In this document: in pieces, positions 7,498-15,683 of the stretch
Layout: each line of letters starts with the position of its first letter
How positions within the stretch are numbered: position 1 is the first letter of the stretch
From: Phaeodactylibacter sp.
GTDB lineage: Bacteria; Bacteroidota; Bacteroidia; Chitinophagales; Saprospiraceae
DNA: 46,010 nt
Assembly: GCA_024102975.1 (NCBI GenBank)
Contig: JAGFJD010000158.1
Location: forward strand, 1 to 46,010
Direction of reading: 5' to 3'
Translations under genes and position numbers: made by a program
The notes under the pieces: model-generated
Seen by the model: the letters and a program-made list of their open reading frames with translations, nothing else
The model's database searches: none
What the model was told of the DNA's origin: nothing

Positions 7498-8604
7498 GTG
7501 AAGCGCTTCTTCCTTCAGTTGGCCAGGAATACAGACCGCTTTTTCAGCCGCTTATGGCGCTGGCTGAGGAGCCTGACGGGGCACATCCCCAACTGGCCGG
7601 TGATGGTGGCTGCCTACCGGGGTTACGGGCGGCGGGAGCGGGTTCATCTCAAAGGGCGGGTATTGAAGGACCGGCGCATCATCGCCCGGAATGTCAATTC
7701 CCGCTGGCGGGCGCTCATCAACAACTACAAAAGGTTCAGCAGCCGGGAGATCGGCGGTGCCCGCCTGTCGGTAAAAATCGGGGATAATGAGTTGGAATTG
7801 ATTACAGACAAAGAAGGGTATTTCCAGTTCGACGGCCAACTGCCGGCGCCCATGCCGGAAAGCGAGGCCCAGTGGAGGAAGGTAGCCATTACGGTCAATT
7901 CTACTCCCCTGCGCACGGTCGGCGTCCGGGCCGAAAGCCAACTGCTGGTGCCGCCGCCCCGGGCGGAGTTCGGGGTCATCAGCGATATCGACGATACCGT
8001 ACTGCAGACGGACGTCACCTCCCTGCTCAAACTGCGGTTGCTGTACCACACCCTGCTGAAGAGCGCCGCCCTGCGGCAGTCCTTCAGCCAGGCGGCCGCT
8101 TTTTTCCAGGCGCTCCACTGCGGGCATCAGGAGGCGGCAGGCAACCCGGTCTTTTACGTTTCCAACAGCCCCTGGAACCTCTACGACCTGCTGGAGGAGT
8201 TCCTCAGCCTGAATGGCCTGCCGGACGGCCCTATCCTGCTGCGGGATTTCGGCGTGCCGTATCAGGACCGCCCCCAAAACTACCAGGGGCACAAGCACCA
8301 CAGCATCGTCCGCATCCTGAAAACCTACCCGGAGCTGCCCTTCGTCCTCATTGGCGACAGCGGAGAGAAAGACGCTTATATTTACTGGGCGGTGGCCCAG
8401 GAATTTCCGGGGCGCATCGCCGCCACGTATATCCGCGACGTGCGCTCGGGGCGCCGCGCCCGCCGCATCGCCCGCTTCGTCGCCAGGACCGGCGCCGACA
8501 TCCAACTGGTGGCGGGCTATGCCGAGGCGGCAAAGGATGCTGCGCGGCGGGGGCTGATCCGGCTGGATGTTTTTGAGCGGTTCCGGAAGGAGAAGGTATT
8601 GTAA
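7498..8604 (+). CDS. App1-type phosphatase (DUF2183), phosphatidate-phosphatase-like
   Basis: The product has 368 residues with a GTG start at 7498. The N-terminal half carries basic residues and a beta-rich segment. The catalytic HAD-like core begins at residue about 158 with SDIDDT (D163, D165), the DxDxT motif carrying the nucleophile. VFYVSNSPWNLYDLL (second HAD motif), HKHHSIVRILKTYP and FVLIGDSGEKDAYIY (acidic metal site) follow. This is the order seen in the App1 catalytic domain, whose yeast member dephosphorylates phosphatidate. No signal peptide is seen, so it is probably cytosolic or membrane-associated. The substrate in bacteria is not established. It stands alone or leads into the glycosidase gene 82 bp downstream. 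Confidence 0.9.
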   Translation: MKRFFLQLARNTDRFFSRLWRWLRSLTGHIPNWPVMVAAYRGYGRRERVHLKGRVLKDRRIIARNVNSRWRALINNYKRFSSREIGGARLSVKIGDNELELITDKEGYFQFDGQLPAPMPESEAQWRKVAITVNSTPLRTVGVRAESQLLVPPPRAEFGVISDIDDTVLQTDVTSLLKLRLLYHTLLKSAALRQSFSQAAAFFQALHCGHQEAAGNPVFYVSNSPWNLYDLLEEFLSLNGLPDGPILLRDFGVPYQDRPQNYQGHKHHSIVRILKTYPELPFVLIGDSGEKDAYIYWAVAQEFPGRIAATYIRDVRSGRRARRIARFVARTGADIQLVAGYAEAAKDAARRGLIRLDVFERFRKEKVL

Positions 8605-8686
8605 CATAAGGCACCAGGTTTTCCTGATTTTGTAACTTTATCCCTCACATAGCCCCCAGTCAACGAAAAAAAAAGTCCTGTATCTC

Positions 8687-10003
8687 ATGAATGAAACCTT
8701 GTTAAAAGCAGCGCAAGACGTCCTGGAAAACAACTGGAACGGCACCTTCACCAAACCGGCGCCCAGCCTGTATCCCCACCAATGGAACTGGGATGCCGGC
8801 TTCATCGCCATCGGCAACGCCCATTATAATATGGACAGGGCAGAAGCCGACCTCCGCCACCTCTTCAGCGCCCAGTGGGCCAACGGCCTGCTGCCGCAAA
8901 TCGTTTTCGGCGACGATCCCGGCGCCCGCTACTTCCCCGGCCCGGATTTCTGGCTGGCTGATCGTTCGCCCAACGCCCCCAGGGCGCCGCGCACCTCCGG
9001 CATCACCATGCCGCCCGTCCACGGGTTTGTCCTCTGGCGGCTCTATGAGATTGCCGAAGACAAGCAACGGGCCAAAGCCTTCCTGAAAGAAATGTTTCCC
9101 AAAGTGGTTGTGCTTCACCGCTACCTTTATCAGTACCGCGACCCCCACGAGGAGGGCCTGGTATACATCCGCCACCCCTGGGAAGGCGGCACCGACAATT
9201 CTCCCATCTGGGACAGCGCCCTGAAGCGCATGGACATTTCCAAGCTTAAAATCCCGCCCTACGAACGCAAAGACCTCCAAAACCCGGAAGCCGCCAAACA
9301 CCGCCCCACCCGGGAGGACTACGACCGATATGTCTATCTGGTAGACCTCTTCCGCCGCAACAACTACGACGACCAGGCCATCTACGAGCAATGCCCCTTC
9401 CTCATCCAGGATCCCCTCTTCAACGGCGTGCTGGCCTGGTCGAATGAATGCCTCATCCGGATCGGCGGGCTGCTGGGCGAAGACGTGGGCGAGATCGTGC
9501 AATGGGACGAACTCACCAAATACAGCATGAACGAAAAACTGTGGGATGAAGCCCGCGGCATCTATAATGCCTACGACCTGCGCAACCAGGAACTCATCCC
9601 CGTCCATACCTCCTCCGGCCTGATGCCGCTGTGCGGCGACGTGCCCACCCAGGAGCAGGCGGAAAAGATGCTGCTCACCCTGGAGAGCGACATGTTCGGC
9701 GGAAAGCGTGACGACATCTGCCTCTGCCCCACCTACAGCCTGCTGACCAAAGACGTCGACTTCAAAAAATACTGGCGCGGCCCGGTGTGGGTCAACATGA
9801 ACTGGCTGCTGTACCAGGGGTTGCTGCGCTACGAAATGGAGGACATGGCCGAAAGGATTCGGCAACACAGCCTGGAACTGCTGGAAAAACACGGCATTTA
9901 TGAGTATTTCGACCCCAGGAAAGAAGCGGCGGACGAGGTGGCCTGCGGCACGCATACGTTCTCCTGGTCGGCGGCGCTTTGCATTGATTTTTTATTGCGG
10001 TGA
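8687..10003 (+). CDS. MGH1-like (GH63/trehalase-fold) glycoside hydrolase
   Basis: The product has 438 residues, about the full length of a single (alpha/alpha)6-barrel domain. Diagnostic stretches are HQWNWDAGFI (W33-D36), LLPQIVFG, the conserved GGTDNSPIWD at 167-176 whose Asp170 is the likely acid/base by family analogy, and YRGPVWVNMNWLL-like KYWRGPVWVNMNWLL near residue 365. The arrangement fits enzymes related to mannosylglycerate hydrolase and GH63 glucosidases that act on small alpha-linked solutes or oligosaccharides. There is no signal peptide, so a cytosolic role in compatible-solute or storage-sugar turnover is plausible. The precise substrate cannot be read from sequence. Confidence 0.85.
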   Translation: MNETLLKAAQDVLENNWNGTFTKPAPSLYPHQWNWDAGFIAIGNAHYNMDRAEADLRHLFSAQWANGLLPQIVFGDDPGARYFPGPDFWLADRSPNAPRAPRTSGITMPPVHGFVLWRLYEIAEDKQRAKAFLKEMFPKVVVLHRYLYQYRDPHEEGLVYIRHPWEGGTDNSPIWDSALKRMDISKLKIPPYERKDLQNPEAAKHRPTREDYDRYVYLVDLFRRNNYDDQAIYEQCPFLIQDPLFNGVLAWSNECLIRIGGLLGEDVGEIVQWDELTKYSMNEKLWDEARGIYNAYDLRNQELIPVHTSSGLMPLCGDVPTQEQAEKMLLTLESDMFGGKRDDICLCPTYSLLTKDVDFKKYWRGPVWVNMNWLLYQGLLRYEMEDMAERIRQHSLELLEKHGIYEYFDPRKEAADEVACGTHTFSWSAALCIDFLLR

Positions 10004-10082
10004 AGGGCAGGTACGAACCAATCCCTCCCCGCTTTGTTCCCTATTCTGTATCAGACATCCCTGTTCCTTTTCGCAGAAGCCT

Positions 10083-10090
10083 TATCTTTG
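10083..10090 (+). promoter_or_regulatory. Bacteroidota -7 promoter box for the patatin gene
   Basis: TATCTTTG fits TAnnTTTG and lies 43 bp upstream of the patatin ATG, in the 130-bp gap after the glycosidase. No exact -33 TTG box is evident. Confidence 0.5.
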
Positions 10091-10133
10091 ATGCCCGGTC
10101 ATGCAATGACGCCCGGGATGGAAAAACAGATAC

Positions 10134-11153
10134 ATGGTTCAAAAAGAAACAAAATCTCTCTCTCTGGCCCTTCAGGGCGGCGGCTCCCACGGGGCGGTCA
10201 CCTGGGGCGTGCTCGACCGCTTCCTGGAGGAAGACAACCTGAAGCTGGAAGGCTTCTCCGGCACCAGCGCCGGCGCGATCAACGCCACCCTGCTCGCCTA
10301 CGGCCTCCACCTGGAAGGGCGGGACAAGGCGCGGGAACTGCTGTACCAGTTCTGGAAGCGCGTGTCGGACATGGCGGCCTTCTCTCCCATACAGCCCTCG
10401 CCCTGGGACGTGCTCTTCGGCGGCGGCAACATGGACTTTTCCCCCGGCTTCATGATGGCGGAAGTAGCCAGCATGTTCATATCCCCCTACCAGGCCAACC
10501 CGCTGGATTTCAACCCCATGCAGGACATCCTGGAGGAGCTGGTCGACTTCCGGGCCCTGCGCGGCTGCCAGGTGACCCGGCTGTTCGTCTGCGCCACCAA
10601 TGTGCGGCGGGGGCGCGCCCGCGTCTTCAGCCTGCCCGAGATCAGCTGCCAGGCCGTCATGGCTTCCGCCTGCATCCCTTACATGTACAAGGCCGTCCGC
10701 ATTGACGGCGAGGACTACTGGGACGGCGGCTTCATGGGCAACCCCCCGATTTTTCCGCTGATCGACGCCGGCTGCCGGGACGTCATGCTCGTTCAGGTCT
10801 ATCCGGTCAACATCGACAGGACGCCCACCTCCTCCACCGAAATCCGGGACCGCGTCAACGAGCTGAGCTTCAACTCCAGCCTCATGCTGGAGATGCGCCG
10901 CATCGCCTTCGTCGACCGCCTGCTCGACGCCGGGGTGGATCTCGGGCCGGGCTTCCGCAAAATCTACCTCCACCACATCAACCCCGAACGGGAGATGCAA
11001 CCCCTCAACCTGTCGAGCAAACTCAACGCCCGCTGGGATTTCCTCTGCCACCTCCGCGACCTCGGGCGCCGCAAAGCAGAAGAGTGGCTGGCTGAAAATT
11101 ACAACCGGATCGGCCGGGAATCGACCTGCGACGTGCGGGAGGCGTTTTTGTAA
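10134..11153 (+). CDS. Patatin-like phospholipase
   Basis: The product has 339 residues. The patatin fold is shown by the oxyanion motif ALQGGGSHGAVTWG near residues 12-25, the nucleophile elbow GTSAG with Ser45, and the catalytic Asp in DGGFMGN (Asp197). These form the Ser-Asp dyad of bacterial patatins, which hydrolyse acyl ester bonds of phospholipids. No export signal is visible, so it is probably cytosolic. No membrane segment or extra domain is seen beyond the core. A -7 promoter box 43 bp upstream suggests it is transcribed from its own promoter rather than from the glycosidase gene. Confidence 0.93.
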   Translation: MVQKETKSLSLALQGGGSHGAVTWGVLDRFLEEDNLKLEGFSGTSAGAINATLLAYGLHLEGRDKARELLYQFWKRVSDMAAFSPIQPSPWDVLFGGGNMDFSPGFMMAEVASMFISPYQANPLDFNPMQDILEELVDFRALRGCQVTRLFVCATNVRRGRARVFSLPEISCQAVMASACIPYMYKAVRIDGEDYWDGGFMGNPPIFPLIDAGCRDVMLVQVYPVNIDRTPTSSTEIRDRVNELSFNSSLMLEMRRIAFVDRLLDAGVDLGPGFRKIYLHHINPEREMQPLNLSSKLNARWDFLCHLRDLGRRKAEEWLAENYNRIGRESTCDVREAFL

Positions 11154-11192
11154 TTGAAGAAGAATGGTAACTATTTAGGTGGGCCTGATGCC

Positions 11193-11269
11193 TTTGCCAC
11201 GAAGACACTAAAACACAAAATCCGCACTAAATTTTGTGGGATTTTGCGCTTTGGTGCTTTCGTGGCAAA
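11193..11269. repeat. Imperfect 31-bp inverted repeat
   Basis: The arms 11193-11223 and 11239-11269 pair at about 25 of 31 positions around a 15-nt loop; the outer ten bases (TTTGCCACGA) pair perfectly. It fills most of the gap between the patatin and the zincin lipoprotein genes. There is no U-tract next to the stem, so it looks like a repeat element rather than a terminator. Confidence 0.75.
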
Positions 11270-11310
11270 AAACCGGCCAGCTCAGACAATTATAAAAAAA
11301 GACCATAAAA

Positions 11311-12372
11311 ATGCGGATTTCATCCTTTTTCCTCTACTTCCTCCTCCTCTCCCTCGCCCTCTTCAGCTGCCGGCAGGCGCCTTCCCAGGGCGGCATAAAG
11401 CTCTCCGCCGGCCACCAGGTATTTTTCCTGGACAGCCTGGAGGCTGCCCGCGCCATCGTGCAGGATGAGGACGAGGGCTTTTTCAGCAAGATCAGCGCTC
11501 TGGACATGGCCATCCAGATGGGGCGGCCTCTGCCGGATACGTTCAGCCGCGAAGATTTGCTGGCGGACTACCGCGCGTTCCTGCAGCGCGACGTGGAAAG
11601 CTTTCAGGAGGAAGAACAGAAACTGATGGAAGATGCTTTCCGGAAGGCTTTCGCGCTGACGGAAAAGTTCCGCCCCGGCCTCTTCCCGCCCAATATGCGG
11701 CTCATCAAAACCAAGGGGCTGCACTACGGGCCCTCCGTGTATTACACCCGGGAGAATTGCATCGTCATACCCGAGAACGAGCTGCAGCAGGGCAACCTGG
11801 GCGGGCTCACCCGCGTTATGCTGCACGAAGTATTCCACATTTACTCCCGCTATCACCCGGAAGAGCGGGAGGCCCTCTACCGCCTCATCGGCTTTGAGCC
11901 GGTAGGGCAGCCATTGTCTATACCGGACACCCTGGCCCGGCGCCTGTTGCTCAACCCCGACGGCATCAACACCGGTTATGCCATCACCCTGCAAATACCG
12001 GGAGACAGCCTGCCGGTGCGCGCCATTCCCCTCATCGTTTCCGGCCCGCCCAACTATACGCCTGCCCTGCCCCAGTTCTTCGCCTATCTCGATTTCGGGC
12101 TTTTCCCGATCGTGGAAAACCCGGAAGGCTACCGGGCCGTAACGCAGGGTGGGCACGGAAGCCCCCTGCCTCCGCCGGCCCGCATCCCCAGTTTTTTCGA
12201 ACAGATCGGCGACAATACGAACTACATCATCCACCCGGATGAAATCCTGGCGGACAACTTCGTGTTCCTCGTCCTGGCCCAGACCGGCGAACCGGATTTT
12301 GCACTCTCGAACTATTCGGAGCGCGGGCAGGAAATCCTTAGGGGGGTGGAGCGCATCCTGAAAGGTAGTTAG
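11311..12372 (+). CDS. Lipoprotein with zincin (HExxH) motif
   Basis: The product has 353 residues with a lipoprotein signal ending at Cys20 (LSLALFSC). The motif VMLHEVFHIYSRYHPEERE places H172, E173 and H176 in the HExxH arrangement of zinc metallopeptidases. A later acidic stretch, HPDEILADNF near residues 308-317, could supply a third zinc ligand, but the family is not recognised. The protein is otherwise alpha-rich between residues 50 and 130 and carries no known peptidase prodomain. It is expected on the periplasmic face or outer membrane. A peptidase role is inferred from the motif alone. Confidence 0.78.
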   Translation: MRISSFFLYFLLLSLALFSCRQAPSQGGIKLSAGHQVFFLDSLEAARAIVQDEDEGFFSKISALDMAIQMGRPLPDTFSREDLLADYRAFLQRDVESFQEEEQKLMEDAFRKAFALTEKFRPGLFPPNMRLIKTKGLHYGPSVYYTRENCIVIPENELQQGNLGGLTRVMLHEVFHIYSRYHPEEREALYRLIGFEPVGQPLSIPDTLARRLLLNPDGINTGYAITLQIPGDSLPVRAIPLIVSGPPNYTPALPQFFAYLDFGLFPIVENPEGYRAVTQGGHGSPLPPPARIPSFFEQIGDNTNYIIHPDEILADNFVFLVLAQTGEPDFALSNYSERGQEILRGVERILKGS

Positions 12373-12412
12373 GAACCGATCGAAAATAATTTAAATCAAA
12401 TTGTTTTTTTTC

Positions 12413-12443
12413 TTGCTTTAATTAACAAATTGTTTTATATTTG
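12413..12443 (+). promoter_or_regulatory. Complete Bacteroidota-type promoter (-33 TTG, -7 TATATTTG)
   Basis: TTG at 12413-12415 and TATATTTG at 12436-12443 are separated by 20 bp, matching the TTG-N19-21-TAnnTTTG layout of the Bacteroidota housekeeping sigma factor. Transcription from here would give a leader of about 125 nt before the glucosaminidase-fold gene. Confidence 0.65.
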
Positions 12444-12575
12444 TTGTAATCTACTCACAGCAAGTTTTAGCCGGCGCGGAGCTGTGTCGGCTGCTATTAC
12501 GCGTGGTTTAAAAGGAGAGCGGCAGCCGTTCTTTTTCAAACCAAGGCACGCATTAAAAAAACAAAAGGATCGGTT

Positions 12576-13337
12576 ATGGGCAACTCTACCGATAAAGTCA
12601 AAAGCTACCTCCAACGCAACTGGTTCAGGATCAGCATCGCTATTATCCTGATATTCATAGCTTTGAAGAAGGACCTCAGCTTCCGGATCAACCTCAACAG
12701 CCCGGTCCGGATGGAGCAGGTTCCGCAGCGTCCTCCCACTCCGGCGCGGCAGCAGGAAAAGGCGCCCGCTCAGGAGCGGTATACGGAAAACACCCGGCAG
12801 GAGGCTGCCGCTACCGAGCTGCCTGGCGCCGACCGGTTCGATTTCAGCAGCACGGCCAACGGCCGCCGGGAAATCCGCGCCATTGACCGGCTGGAGCAGG
12901 TGGAGGAGGAGACAATACGCGCCTACATCAACCGCTTTGCCCGGGTGGCCGCCGGCGAGCAGAAGAAGTTCGGCATCCCGGCATCCATCATCCTCGCCAA
13001 CGCTTTGCTGCACAGCCTGGCCGGCACGGCTGAAATGGCGGCGCCGGGCGTCAACAACCACTTTGCCATCCCCTGCACTCCCGACTGGCGGGGCCCGCAG
13101 CGCACCTTTTCCGGCCAGTGTTGCCGGCAGTACGAAAATGCCTGGACCAGCTTCCGGGACCACAGTTTCTACATCACCACCGGGCCGTTCGCCCCTCTGC
13201 GGCAACTGTCGGATACGGACTATAAAGGATGGGCCGGCGCACTGGAGAAGGCCGGTTTTTCCGGGGAGAAGAACCTGGCCCGGCAACTTGTCGGCGTGAT
13301 CGAAACCTATGGGCTGCAGGAGGCGGGCGAGAGGTGA
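12576..13337 (+). CDS. Glucosaminidase-fold protein with substituted catalytic Glu
   Basis: The product has 253 residues: a short cytoplasmic start, one membrane anchor (about residues 16-30), a Pro/Gln-rich linker (about 45-80), and a C-terminal FlgJ/AcmA-type glucosaminidase domain (about 115-250). Domain signatures are FARVAAGEQKKFGIPASIIL, NNHFAIPC, the two Cys of GQCCRQY, and YENAWTSFRDHSFYI. In active family members the helix after the A/S-I-x-L-A segment contains the catalytic Glu in a LLES-type motif. Here the same position reads ALLHSLAG with His146. The protein may therefore bind peptidoglycan without cutting it, or use another residue. It is predicted to face the periplasm. Confidence 0.85.
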   Translation: MGNSTDKVKSYLQRNWFRISIAIILIFIALKKDLSFRINLNSPVRMEQVPQRPPTPARQQEKAPAQERYTENTRQEAAATELPGADRFDFSSTANGRREIRAIDRLEQVEEETIRAYINRFARVAAGEQKKFGIPASIILANALLHSLAGTAEMAAPGVNNHFAIPCTPDWRGPQRTFSGQCCRQYENAWTSFRDHSFYITTGPFAPLRQLSDTDYKGWAGALEKAGFSGEKNLARQLVGVIETYGLQEAGER

Positions 13338-13508
13338 ACGGACAGGGGGGCTGGCGGGTTAACGGACAGGCAAACGGACAATAACCAATTTCACCCCGAG
13401 CGAGCCGGAGTGGAACCAATGCTCTAACGGTCAGCACCCTGACAATGTCCAACATTCGTCAGGACAACGGCATTTTGTTCCCGGCGGGAAAACAACTGCC
13501 CCGTCATT

Positions 13509-13561
13509 TATACTGACGCACGGCAGGTTTTGTCGGCTTCAAAACCCGCCGGGTCAGTATA
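13509..13561. repeat. Stem-loop with TATACTGAC arms and GGTTTTG core
   Basis: Outer arms TATACTGAC/GTCAGTATA (9 bp) and an inner stem around GGTTTTG/CAAAACC form a long hairpin with an internal bulge. It shares its inner core with the next hairpin. Confidence 0.8.
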
Positions 13562-13612
13562 TACTGGCATCGCTGGTTTTGCTCCTGACAAAACCACGCG
13601 TTCGCCAGTATA
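13560..13612. repeat. Second stem-loop, TATACTGGC arms and GGTTTTG core
   Basis: Perfect 9-bp outer arms (13560-13568 with 13604-13612) and a 7-bp inner stem GGTTTTG/CAAAACC. It overlaps the first hairpin by two bases. Together the pair appears inserted into a repeat that is uninterrupted at 41922-41967. Confidence 0.8.
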
Positions 13613-13627
13613 GTGCCAACAGCACTA
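13611..13627 (-). repeat. TAGTGC-CAACA-GCACTA hairpin that includes a stop codon
   Basis: A 6-bp stem with a 5-nt loop. Its right arm contains CTA, which is the TAG stop codon of the SH3b gene on the minus strand. The same 15-base motif recurs at 41953-41967. Confidence 0.7.
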
Positions 13628-14140
13628 CTCCGTCTCCGCCCCTTCCAGCTCGTGTTTGTAATAGTCCACGCAGGCGCCGTACACCCAGCCCTGCTGGCCT
13701 TTGCGGGTTTTGACCTTCACCCAGGGTTCGTTGGCCACCAGGTTTTCCCCGAGTTTGATCTCCTGGGTAGAGTCCGACACTTCGCCCAGGAATTCCACCT
13801 CCTCGAACAGCTGCAGGCGGCTGATGATACGGTGGTTGAGGCCGGGGCCCGACCGCATGTTCACGCCATTGATGGTGATATACAGGACCGGCACCCGTAC
13901 TTTTTCCACTTCGGGTTCGGGATTGATGGGTTGGATGCTGGTATCCAGCGGAACGATATCGGATGCCAGCCGGTCCATGGAATCGGCCCGGGCCTGTTCG
14001 GCCGCGTCGAAAGCCTCCTGTTGCCGGTAGCGCTGCTGCGTATTGCTGCACTTGGAAACCGCCCACATCAGGAAACCGATGAAAAAAATGCCGATGACGA
14101 GAATCTCTACTTTGGGGAGCAAACCAGGTTTGTCACTCAT
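13625..14140 (-). CDS. Membrane-anchored SH3b-domain protein
   Basis: The product has 171 residues from the ATG at 14140; an in-frame ATG at 14173 would add 11 residues, and neither has a clear ribosome-binding site. A single membrane helix lies near residues 10-30 (VEILVIGIFFIGFLMWAVS), followed by a Gln/Arg/Ala-rich helical linker (about 34-65). A bacterial SH3 domain occupies about 85-160 (YITINGVNMRSGPGLNHRII, LVANEPWVKVKTRKGQQGWV). SH3b domains usually bind cell-wall peptides, so it probably sits in the inner membrane with its SH3b domain in the periplasm. It is convergent with the glucosaminidase-fold gene, which could act on the same polymer. That link is only an inference. Confidence 0.85.
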   Translation of the reverse strand: MSDKPGLLPKVEILVIGIFFIGFLMWAVSKCSNTQQRYRQQEAFDAAEQARADSMDRLASDIVPLDTSIQPINPEPEVEKVRVPVLYITINGVNMRSGPGLNHRIISRLQLFEEVEFLGEVSDSTQEIKLGENLVANEPWVKVKTRKGQQGWVYGACVDYYKHELEGAETE

Positions 14141-14416
14141 AAACAATTTGTTTTGGGACAATGTTTTTTTCAAAAATCTCCGTAAATTGCCAACAAGCTT
14201 TTATGCCGAATTAAACAGGCGCTCTTTTCAGCTCCTTTTCAAGTAACGCAATTCCTTTTTCTCACAGTAACGTAATGTTGTGCCAAAAGCTGCCCGGCTT
14301 GCAAACAAACGCACAGGCCGGCGCCGCATAAAGGTAGGAAATCCTTCAGAAACATACAGGCGGGCCGGGACCGGCCTGTGAGGCTATTGGATTAAACGAC
14401 AAAACATCCAAAACCA

Positions 14417-15511
14417 ATGGAAGAATTGCTGTACAAGGTGGCCATCACCCTGATCCCCAACGTCGGCCCGGTGACGGCCCGCAACCTGATCAGTTACTGT
14501 GGCGGCGTCCGGGCCGTTTTCGAAGCCAGGAAACGGGAACTGCTCAAGGTGCCGGGCGTTGGCAACCATGTCGCTGACAACATCGTCAACCAGAATGTCC
14601 TGGGGCGGGCGGAGGAGGAACTGAGCTTTTTGGAAGCGCACGGCATCCAGGCCCTTTTTTATCTGGACCAGGCCTACCCGCAACGGCTCCGGCACTATCC
14701 CGACAGCCCACCCCTGCTTTATTACAAGGGCCGGGCTGACCTCAACGCCGAACGCATCGTGGCTATTGTCGGGACCCGCCGGCCCTCGGCCCACGGCATC
14801 CACACCTGCGAAGAGCTGGTCGAAGGGCTTAAACCCTACGGCGTCGTCCTCATCAGCGGGCTGGCCTACGGCATCGACATTGCCGCCCACCGCAAGTGCC
14901 TGGCCCTGGACATTCCGACCGTCGGGGTGCTCGGCCACGGCCTGCGGCGGATTTACCCGGCTCAGCACCAGGCGGTGGCCCGGGCTATGGCGCAATCCGG
15001 AGGGCTGCTTTCGGAGTACCCCAGTTATACCATGCCCGACCGGGAACACTTCCCCATGCGCAACCGCATCATCGCCGGGTTGTGCGACGCGCTGATCGTG
15101 GTGGAAACCCGAAAGAAGGGCGGCTCGATGATCAGCGCCCACATGGCCAATGACTATAACAAGGACGTCTTCGCCGTTCCCGGGCGCATCAAGGACAGCT
15201 TTTCCGAGGGGTGCAACCACCTGATCAAGTGCCACAAAGCTGCCCTGATCGAGCAGGCTGCCGATGTTGCCTACGTCATGCGCTGGGATGAGCCCAACAC
15301 CCCGAAAGCCATCCAAAAGCAACTTTTCGTAGAATTGACTGAGGCAGAAAAAATAGTCGTAGATTTACTCCATCAGTACGAAGCGGTCGGGATTGACCAG
15401 CTGACCAGCGCCCTGAAGGCCCCCAACAGCGAAATGGCCGGCCTGTTGCTGGAACTGGAGTTCAAAGGCGTCATCCGGGCCCTGCCGGGAAAGCGGTATG
15501 TGTTGGTTTGA
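14417..15511 (+). CDS. dprA: DNA-processing protein DprA
   Basis: The product has 364 residues, normal for DprA. An N-terminal helix-hairpin-helix/SAM-like region (LIPNVGPVTARNLISYCGG) is followed by the Rossmann-type DNA-binding core with IVGTRRPSAHG, SGLAYGIDIAAHRKCL, GVLGHGLRRIYP, REHFPMRNRIIAGL and DVFAVPGRI. A winged-helix domain sits at the C-terminus (residues about 300-364). DprA loads RecA on incoming single-stranded DNA during natural transformation. It acts in the cytosol. No other competence gene lies nearby, so this is the usual scattered arrangement. Confidence 0.97.
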   Translation: MEELLYKVAITLIPNVGPVTARNLISYCGGVRAVFEARKRELLKVPGVGNHVADNIVNQNVLGRAEEELSFLEAHGIQALFYLDQAYPQRLRHYPDSPPLLYYKGRADLNAERIVAIVGTRRPSAHGIHTCEELVEGLKPYGVVLISGLAYGIDIAAHRKCLALDIPTVGVLGHGLRRIYPAQHQAVARAMAQSGGLLSEYPSYTMPDREHFPMRNRIIAGLCDALIVVETRKKGGSMISAHMANDYNKDVFAVPGRIKDSFSEGCNHLIKCHKAALIEQAADVAYVMRWDEPNTPKAIQKQLFVELTEAEKIVVDLLHQYEAVGIDQLTSALKAPNSEMAGLLLELEFKGVIRALPGKRYVLV

Positions 15512-15683
15512 GAGGGGTATGAATGCTGGAGTGGCTTAGTGATGTAGCGATGTAGTTTTACCCGGACGAGCGATAGCGAAGACGGGGATGGAATGAAGGG
15601 ATGCCGGTTTTTTGTTTTGCTATTGCTGAGTTGGAGGCGGGCGCAGGCAATTGTTGAGTTTATTTTCTCATTTTCTCTATGAA

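Larger units (their letters stand above)
13338..13624. other. Convergent intergenic region packed with stem-loops
   Basis: No gene is seen. The region holds a repeat block at 13480-13509 that recurs at 41922-41950, two back-to-back hairpins at 13509-13561 and 13560-13612, and a small hairpin at 13611-13627 that overlaps the stop codon of the next gene. Confidence 0.7.

Noticed and set aside
11154-11310. Small frame reading through the 11193 hairpin
   Set aside because: It is formed mostly by the inverted repeat and has no conserved features.
13597-13612. Possible -24/-12 site on the minus strand (TTGGCACTATACTGGC)
   Set aside because: Spacing fits, but the -12 box is off and no minus-strand gene lies downstream; it belongs to the hairpin arms.
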